Below are positions 14,433 through 19,470 of a stretch of 19,470 bases of DNA, piece after piece. The stretch spans positions 1 to 19,470 of the forward strand of contig CAYSEZ010000011.1 of NCBI GenBank assembly GCA_964430375.1, read 5' to 3'. The translations under genes were made by a program, and so were the position numbers. The notes below the pieces were generated by a model. It ran no database searches. It saw only the letters and a list, made by a program, of their open reading frames with translations, and was not told the origin of the DNA. Within the stretch, counting starts at the first letter, position 1; each line of letters begins with the position of its first letter. The DNA comes from HGM10836 sp964430375 (GTDB lineage Bacteria > Bacillota_I > Bacilli_A > RF39 > UBA660).

Positions 14433-16574
14433 CTATTTATTTATTAGAGTTAGTGATACTTTATTTTTATCTTTTAAAATATCAAGTACATAACAAGTTA
14501 CTATATCTCCGACCTGTAAGACTTCACTAGGATGTTTTATGTATTTATCAGTGATCTCTGATATATGTACTAACCCATCATTTTTTAAACCTATATCTAT
14601 AAAAGCACCAAAGTCTACAACATTTCTAACTGTTCCTTCAAGAGCCATACCTGGTTTTAAGTTATCAATAGTTAGGATATCACTTTTTAATAATGGTTTA
14701 ACTAAATCATCTCTAGGATCTAGAAGGGGTTTTTTTAAGTTTTCTATTATATCTATAAGTGTATATTTATCAGTAGTTAAAACACTTTCTAATTTTTCTA
14801 TATCTATTTCATTTAATTTATTTATTAATTCTATAGTACCTATTTTAGATATATCTAGGTTTAAATATTTTAATAATTCATAAGTTTTATCATAACTTTC
14901 AGGATGAATACCAGTTTTATCTAGAGGGTTTAATCCATCATTTATTCTTATAAAACCTATCATTTGTTCATATACTTTAGGAGTTAATCCTTTAATATTT
15001 TTTATTTCTTCTCTTGTTTTAAATTTACCTAATTTTTCTCTTTCTTTTAGAATTAAATTTATAGTTTTAGTAGTAAGTCCTGATATATAAGAAAGTATAT
15101 AACTAGATGCAGTATTAATATTTACTCCGACTAAGTTTACTACTTTTGATACTACAAAGTTTAAAGAAGAATCTAATTTATTTTGTTTTACATCATGTTG
15201 ATAAAGTCCTACTCCGATACCTTTTGGATCTATTTTTACTAGTTCTGACAAAGGATCTTGTAGTCTTCTTCCTATACTTATTGCACTTCGTTCTGATACA
15301 TCTAAGTTAGGGAATTCTTTTATAGCAAGTTTTGATGCTGAATATATAGAGGCGCCTGCTTCATTTACTATTATGTATTTTACATTTGGTCTATCTTTTA
15401 TTATGTGTGCTACAAAGGCTTCACTTTCTCTTGAGGCTGTACCATTTCCTATTGCAATAACGTCAATGTTATATTTATCTATTAAAGATAGTAATATTTC
15501 TTTTGATTTTTCTTTTTCATTTTTAGGTTCATGAGGATATATTACTTTTATATCTAGTACATTACCATTTTTATCTAAAACAGCAAGTTTACAACCTGTT
15601 CTAAAAGCAGGGTCAAAACCTAATACAGTTATTTCTTTCATTGGAGGACTCATAAGTAATTTTTCTACATTTAATGAAAAGTTATTTATGGCAGAATCAC
15701 TTGCAATAGTATCTAACTCACTTCTTATTTCTCTTTCTATACTAGGGAATATTAATCTTTTATAACTATCTAATATAGCATCTTTTACTACAGGAGTTAC
15801 ACTACTATCTTTGTTTTTAATTATTTTAGATTCTAAAATACTAATTATTTCATCTTTATTAATATCTATAGAAACATTTAATATATTTTCTTTTTCTCCT
15901 CTATTAAGAGCAAGTATTCTATGTGGTTTAATTACTTTAACTAGTTCTTTATAATCATAATATATTTCATATACTTTAGATTCATCAGTAGCATTTTTCT
16001 TTATTTTTGATACTATGTATCCATTTTTATAAATTAAACTTCTGATTAATTTTCTATAATAAGCATTATCAGAGATAAATTCTGCGATTATGTATTTTGC
16101 TCCTTCTAGTTTTTTATCATAATCTTCTTCTTTACATTTAAAATTATTTACTATATCTTCTAAAGTCCTATTAGTAGGAAAAGACATTATTATTTTTGCT
16201 AGGGGTTCTAGTCCTAGTTCTAATGCTTTTGTAGCTTTTGTTTGTTTTTTTTCTTTAAAAGGACGATATAGATCTTCTATTTCAACTAGTTTAGAAGAAG
16301 ATAATATTTTATTTTTAAGTTCTTCAGTAAGTAAACCTTTTTCCTCAATTAAGCGAATTACATCTTCTTTTCTTTTTAATAAATTTATTTGATATTCATA
16401 TACATCACTTATTTCTTTAATTTGTACTTCATTTAAACCAAGTGTTGCTTCTTTTCTATATCTTGCAATAAAAGGAATAGTATTTCCTTCTTCAAGTAGT
16501 TTTAATGTATTTAATACTTGTATTTCTTTAATATTTAAGTTATTTGATATTTCTTTTATTATGTTATTATTCAT
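14433..16574 (-). CDS. tex: Tex family RNA-binding transcription accessory protein
   Basis: A 713-residue Tex protein, cytosolic and RNA-binding, thought to act on transcription and RNA handling. Order: Tex N-terminal helical domain (IPFIARYRKEATLGL near 33-47), YqgF-like RNase H fold (VLGFDPAFRTGCKLAVLD near 317-334), helix-hairpin-helix region (LKEREKLGKFKTREEIKNIK and GLTPKVYEQMIGF), and a C-terminal S1 domain (640-713, LEGTVRNVVDFGAFIDIGL). Length matches the family. The longest frame begins at a GTG inside AGGTGG; the ATG at 16572-16574, five bases on, is chosen. It heads an operon with recD2 seven bases downstream. A TATAAT at 16591-16596 has no good -35, so its promoter is not clear. 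Confidence 0.96.
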   Translation of the reverse strand: MNNNIIKEISNNLNIKEIQVLNTLKLLEEGNTIPFIARYRKEATLGLNEVQIKEISDVYEYQINLLKRKEDVIRLIEEKGLLTEELKNKILSSSKLVEIEDLYRPFKEKKQTKATKALELGLEPLAKIIMSFPTNRTLEDIVNNFKCKEEDYDKKLEGAKYIIAEFISDNAYYRKLIRSLIYKNGYIVSKIKKNATDESKVYEIYYDYKELVKVIKPHRILALNRGEKENILNVSIDINKDEIISILESKIIKNKDSSVTPVVKDAILDSYKRLIFPSIEREIRSELDTIASDSAINNFSLNVEKLLMSPPMKEITVLGFDPAFRTGCKLAVLDKNGNVLDIKVIYPHEPKNEKEKSKEILLSLIDKYNIDVIAIGNGTASRESEAFVAHIIKDRPNVKYIIVNEAGASIYSASKLAIKEFPNLDVSERSAISIGRRLQDPLSELVKIDPKGIGVGLYQHDVKQNKLDSSLNFVVSKVVNLVGVNINTASSYILSYISGLTTKTINLILKEREKLGKFKTREEIKNIKGLTPKVYEQMIGFIRINDGLNPLDKTGIHPESYDKTYELLKYLNLDISKIGTIELINKLNEIDIEKLESVLTTDKYTLIDIIENLKKPLLDPRDDLVKPLLKSDILTIDNLKPGMALEGTVRNVVDFGAFIDIGLKNDGLVHISEITDKYIKHPSEVLQVGDIVTCYVLDILKDKNKVSLTLINK

Positions 16575-16638
16575 TTTTACCACCTATTTAATTATATAGG
16601 AATTTTAAGAAAAAGAAAAGAAGAAAACTCTATTTATA

Positions 16639-17228
16639 CTATTTTATAACTTCATTTTTCTTTATATTATGATGCCATTTAAAACCAAAGTCACTTCTTT
16701 TTATTTTACACGTTTCTCCGTTACCACGGTAAAAAACTATACCTTCAATATAATTATTGTTTAAATATTCTTTTATACCTTCATAAGTTCTAGGTACATC
16801 ATTAAGTATTATATCACCATGATGTTTTAATACATCCTCTTTTAAATTATAAGGGTTAGCATTAAAATGAGGCCTATTAATTCATAAGTTCCATCTGGTA
16901 AATCAGGAGTTTTTTTAAATGTTTCGATATAATATTTTGCATTTGGATCATTTTCTTCACATAGCACCCAGTGCGGAAAATGACCTGTTATTTCATCTCT
17001 TTTTTCCTGACAAGGGATTGCACCCTTGGGTAATTTTCTTCCTTCTTTGTAATCAAATCTTCTGTAGATTTTGCCTTCTTTTATCATAGTACAAGTACCA
17101 TCTAATTTTTCAGTATCATATCCTTCGTTATTTAGTACCCAAATGCAATCATCTTCTACTTCATTTAAGCATTTTTCTATCTTGTTATTATTAAACTCTC
17201 TTTTAAATAATGTTTTCATTTTTTTCAT
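16639..17228 (-). pseudogene. small RNA ligase (RNA ligase 1/DUF5565-like), frameshifted
   Basis: The 5' part gives a nucleotidyltransferase start: YDTEKLDGTCTMI, with Lys41 the expected AMP-binding lysine (motif I, KxDG), then KEGRKLPKGAIPCQE, ITGHFPHWV and PDGTYELIG. The frame is lost after Gly119: one base is missing in GGCCT near 16872-16874, and the written frame stops at 16842. Adding one base there restores PHFNANPYN and runs to TAG 16639-16641, through IEGIVFYRG (motif IV-like) and CKIKRSDFG (motif V KxK), 196 residues in all, a plausible full length. So this is a broken ligase or a sequencing error in an intact one. Family members resemble RNA ligases that join RNA ends; a role in RNA repair is inferred. 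It is 18 bases downstream of the two paralogues and probably in their operon. AAGG precedes ATG 17226-17228. Confidence 0.75.
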
Positions 17229-17246
17229 AAGTTTTTCCTTTATATT

Positions 17247-17684
17247 TTATAAAAAATCAATATCATTTACTATTACACTTAAATCTTTATGTGGGTCTTC
17301 ATCATGAATTTCTACTCCTTGTTCTACTAGAGAATCTGATGTTTTAATTATATCTTCTGCAAATTCTTCTAAAACTTCGTTTCCTTTTGCTATTTCTCTT
17401 AATTTATCAGGATCTGTTTCCATAAATAGTAATAGCCCTCTTTCTAAATTAGTAAGATTATTTTTATCTTTTTCATAATCAATATCTTTTAGCATTGGTA
17501 GATAAAAAGTGATTATTTTACTATAACCTAAAGTAGTTATATCTTTTTCATCTACATCAGTTATTTCATATAATTTGTTCCATCCGTCAGGCATATAACG
17601 GCGAAAATTAATTTTACAAGATTTCTTACAACTTATGTATTTTTCTTCTTCATTATTATAAGTGTTTTCTTTTTCAGTTTTCAT
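17247..17684 (-). CDS. unknown protein, paralogue of its upstream neighbour
   Basis: A 145-residue soluble, acidic protein without signal or membrane segment. It aligns along most of its length with the product of 17715-18143: both have a KSxKIN start, then a GYSKII..YLP.L block and a helical end. LTNLERGLLLFMETD followed by REIAKGNEVLEEFAED resembles the C-terminal helical part of Rpn/PD-(D/E)XK nuclease family proteins, but no nuclease motif precedes it, so at most it is the non-catalytic half. That likeness is from memory and unverified. GGAGGT is five bases before the ATG. It is 30 bases after the paralogue and 18 before the RNA ligase. Confidence 0.65.
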   Translation of the reverse strand: MKTEKENTYNNEEEKYISCKKSCKINFRRYMPDGWNKLYEITDVDEKDITTLGYSKIITFYLPMLKDIDYEKDKNNLTNLERGLLLFMETDPDKLREIAKGNEVLEEFAEDIIKTSDSLVEQGVEIHDEDPHKDLSVIVNDIDFL

Positions 17685-17714
17685 ATTTTACCTCCATCTT
17701 ATTTTTTTTCTTTT

Positions 17715-18143
17715 TTACTTAATTTCATCTAAAGAGTTTACTACAAGTAGGCAAACATCTTCTTTACCATTTGTGGCGTCTTTTTCCATCATAGTTAACA
17801 TATCTACTAAAGTATCAATAAATTCTATTTCAGGATTAGATGCATTATCTTTGATTAAATTTAAAAGACCAGTAGAGCCAAGCATAATTAATGACAACAT
17901 CGTTACTTCTTCTTTTGCAAGTTCATTATCATTTGCTAAATCATAACCCTCAAGTAATGGTAAATAAGCATTAATTATTTTACTATATCCATCATAAGAA
18001 GAATCACTCTTATCTACTTTAATCTTTTCAAGTGGACTAGTTACACCTTCAGGTACATAATTAAAAAGATTAATTTTAGTAGATTTAGTGCATTCTATAT
18101 CCTTGGAATCTCTAGTAAATTTAAAGCCTTCTTTTATTAACAT
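17715..18143 (-). CDS. unknown protein, first gene of the ligase cassette
   Basis: A 142-residue soluble, acidic protein related to the next gene. Shared features are TKINLFNYVPEG (25-36), then YDGYSKIINAYLPLLEGYDL (about 50-69) and a C-terminal helical part (EEVTMLSLIMLG and EIEFIDTLVDMLTMMEKD). Identity to its neighbour looks near a quarter by eye. The longest frame starts at GTG 18152 inside a near-perfect AGGAGGTGA (18149-18157); the ATG at 18141-18143, five bases downstream, is chosen. No known domain is certain; a free-standing relative of the Rpn family C-terminal half is possible. A TATAAT at 18166-18171 has no good -35, so the promoter is unsure. Confidence 0.65.
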   Translation of the reverse strand: MLIKEGFKFTRDSKDIECTKSTKINLFNYVPEGVTSPLEKIKVDKSDSSYDGYSKIINAYLPLLEGYDLANDNELAKEEVTMLSLIMLGSTGLLNLIKDNASNPEIEFIDTLVDMLTMMEKDATNGKEDVCLLVVNSLDEIK

Positions 18144-18157
18144 TTTTATCACCTCCT

Positions 18158-18594
18158 ACTATATTATTATAGAAAAATGAGGGGTTCACCTGGTTTTTTT
18201 TTGAAAAAAATTAAAAAAAGTTTGTTTTGACATTAATAATTCTTACTTTGGAGGTAATAAAAAACTAAGATTTAATTCTGATAAAAACAAAAATATAATT
18301 ACTTTGCTTTACTTTTTCATCTAGTAATTATATTTTTTATTCATAATCTAAATATATTTTAAAAGAATTGTTCTATATGTTTCTATGGGGTTTGTTAAAA
18401 TGCTAATTCATTCTTGTATTAACTGTTCTTAGTAATCTATTAATCATGTCAGTGGTTTTTTCTTGTTTTATCGTTTGATTACTTTTAATAATATTTATAG
18501 ATTTGTTTTTCTAAAGTGCAATTATTTTATTTTAAATCATCTTGATTTATACTTATGTACAAATTATATTATTATTTTGTATAATTTATTAGTA
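18158..18594. other. intergenic stretch with a long inverted repeat
   Basis: No complete gene seen between the first cassette gene and the NUDIX gene. It holds the 15-base inverted repeat at 18289-18337, an isolated TTGACA (18227-18232) without a -10 box, an orphan GGAGG (18250-18254) with no start codon after it, and on the minus strand a 35-codon open stretch without its own start (18406-18510, ending in MINRLLRTVNTRMN) that may be a gene remnant. Confidence 0.6.
18289..18337. terminator. bidirectional terminator-like inverted repeat
   Basis: Perfect 15-base arms (18289-18303 and 18323-18337; core ATATAATTACT) with a 19-base loop. T-runs follow on both strands. It lies 258 bases after the NUDIX gene stop, so it ends either a long trailer of that gene or transcription of something lost or unrecognised between. 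Confidence 0.6.
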
Positions 18595-19083
18595 TTATTT
18601 TTCTAAATATTCCAAACAAAATTTATAAAAATCAATATGAGGTGGTAAAAATAATCCTTCATCAATTAAAGCATTTATTTCTTCGGTAGATGCCAATTTA
18701 ACATCTTCAACTTCTTCTTTTTGAATTGTAATTTCATCTATACTAACATCAATTTTTAAATAATATATATCTACAAAATCATCTTCTGTTTTTATTGTTT
18801 TAAATAATTGCAAATCTTTTTCAGATACTGACAATCCTAATTCTTCTTTTATTTCAGTAACAATACCTTCTACACTGCTTTCTCCTGATTTAGGATGGCC
18901 ACCAGTTGTAGACAACATATGATATTTTTCTGGCACTGTTCTTTGGATTAAAAAATCACCATTTGAATTTTGTATCCAAACTACAATAGTTATATAATAT
19001 CTATCTTTTGGAACTTTCTTACCTTTTTCTATAACTTCACCAGTTTTTTGCTTGTTTTCATCATATAAATCTCTTTTTTCCAT
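18595..19083 (-). CDS. NUDIX hydrolase of the isopentenyl-diphosphate isomerase type
   Basis: A 162-residue cytosolic protein with a NUDIX fold. The NUDIX box covers residues 62-84: Gly62, five residues, Glu68, seven residues, then TEIKEELGL. The metal-binding glutamates Glu77, Glu80 and Glu81 are there, but the usual Arg before Glu77 is Thr76. The opening LYDENKQKTGEVIEKGKKVP and RYYITIVVWIQNSNGDFLIQ fits the subgroup often annotated as IPP-isomerase-like NUDIX hydrolases; a nucleotide or isoprenoid pyrophosphate substrate cannot be told apart from sequence. The ATG at 19081-19083 has only a weak GAG eleven bases upstream. A TATAAT at 19104-19109 with a poor -35 may be its promoter. It appears to be a single-gene unit. 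Confidence 0.85.
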   Translation of the reverse strand: MEKRDLYDENKQKTGEVIEKGKKVPKDRYYITIVVWIQNSNGDFLIQRTVPEKYHMLSTTGGHPKSGESSVEGIVTEIKEELGLSVSEKDLQLFKTIKTEDDFVDIYYLKIDVSIDEITIQKEEVEDVKLASTEEINALIDEGLFLPPHIDFYKFCLEYLEK

Positions 19084-19470
19084 ATTAAGCTCAAATTTCT
19101 TTCATTATAAAATATAACATAAATTTTCTTCATTATTCGTGTTACCACCACTTTAACTTTTATACCTACATTATATCTTTTGTGGGCCAAAAGTAAATAC
19201 ATTGGCATTAATTTATACTTTTTTATAAATTCTTATGGCTTTAAATATTTCCCACATAAGAACTTCGTGTGGGAGTACAAATTCATTGTTTGCTAAACAT
19301 CCTAAATTAAAACGGATATCTAATTGGGTATCTAATATATATCAAATGGCTAATATTCCTTATAAACAAACAAAAATGAGAGCTTTCGCTCTCTTCAGGG
19401 GGCATTAAGATTATATATCTTTTTGCCATTTTTAATATATTTTTTATTTATTTCTTACTTCTTTTAAATG
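19084..19470. other. gene-poor right end with several hairpins
   Basis: No complete gene seen. Contents: a minus-strand terminator (19372-19393); a stem CCCACAT/GTGTGGG (19251-19273); two overlapping stems that cannot form together, CTTTTG/CAAAAG (19177-19193) and GCCAA/TTGGC (19186-19206); and a minus-strand GGTGGTAACACG (19138-19149) that resembles the T-box core. A 42-codon minus-strand open stretch without a start (19216-19341, including VLPHEVLMWEIF) reads like protein and follows a TGA, so it may be a gene remnant. On the minus strand a frame entering from the right edge stops at 19444-19446 and could be a gene end. Confidence 0.55.
19372..19393 (-). terminator. intrinsic terminator at the right end
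   Basis: GAGAGC (19378-19383) and GCTCTC (19388-19393) with a four-base loop (GAAA on the minus strand), followed on that strand by one A and five Ts (19372-19376). It would end a minus-strand transcript coming from beyond the right edge. Confidence 0.65.

Noticed and set aside
14539..14883. Plus-strand open frame inside tex
   Set aside because: Antisense shadow of a conserved gene, with no recognisable protein.
18227..18260. TTGACA followed by GGAGG on the plus strand, like a gene start
   Set aside because: No -10 box at a suitable distance and no start codon after the ribosome binding site.
19138..19149. Full T-box riboswitch controlling the NUDIX gene
   Set aside because: Only the core-like motif is present; no terminator follows it and the only -10-like box of the gene lies downstream of it.
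1..19470. CRISPR array, tRNA, rRNA, insertion sequence or prophage genes
   Set aside because: No regularly spaced repeats, cloverleaf, rRNA blocks, transposase or integrase motifs were seen on either strand.
1..19470. TGA read as tryptophan (mycoplasma code)
   Set aside because: spoIIP ends at a TGA overlapping the next start, and tryptophans in conserved motifs use TGG.

Overview
The window looks like a piece of draft chromosome from a very AT-rich, spore-forming Bacillota, probably an uncultured gut lineage of class Bacilli (Erysipelotrichales or RF39-like). This rests on strong AT bias, AGGAGG-type ribosome binding sites, the forespore protease gene gpr next to spoIIP opposite rpsT (the order known from Bacillus), and yunB and yutD. 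A run of exactly 100 Ns (5774-5873) marks a scaffold join inside spoIIP. TGA is a stop codon here: spoIIP ends in TGA, overlapping the next ATG.

Layout, left to right. 1-803: start of a secreted TasA/CalY-like protein with a SipW-type signal, running off the left edge. 884-1813: fmt. 1875-3302: a compact AbiE-type toxin-antitoxin pair with a promoter and a perfect inverted-repeat operator. 3342-7144: a NlpC/P60 wall hydrolase with its own promoter, then (reading leftward from rpsT) gpr, spoIIP and a small membrane protein in the position of yqxA. 7284-8561, plus strand: rpsT with a nested double terminator, then a secreted transglutaminase-like protein. 8582-11739, minus strand: a coiled-coil protein, a DUF1292 protein, yutD, yunB and an acidic tail-anchored protein. 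11844-12038: a 4Fe-4S ferredoxin. 12057-16574, minus strand: tex, recD2 and an unannotated 55-residue membrane protein. 16639-18143, minus strand: an apparent three-gene cassette of two divergent paralogues of unknown function and an RNA ligase broken by a frameshift. 18595-19083: a NUDIX hydrolase of the IPP-isomerase type. Two gene-poor stretches (18144-18594 and 19084-19470) hold inverted repeats and possible gene remnants.

Most of the window is housekeeping or sporulation. The accessory parts are the AbiE pair, which carries its own regulation, and the RNA ligase/paralogue cassette. The cassette is the best candidate for something undescribed. The short paralogues faintly resemble the C-terminal part of Rpn/PD-(D/E)XK family proteins without the nuclease part, but this comes from pattern memory and was not searched.

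Several starts were set by the ribosome binding site: for abiEi, yutD, tex, the acidic protein, the first paralogue and the coiled-coil gene, the longest frame begins with a GTG or TTG inside the Shine-Dalgarno sequence, so the ATG just downstream was used.
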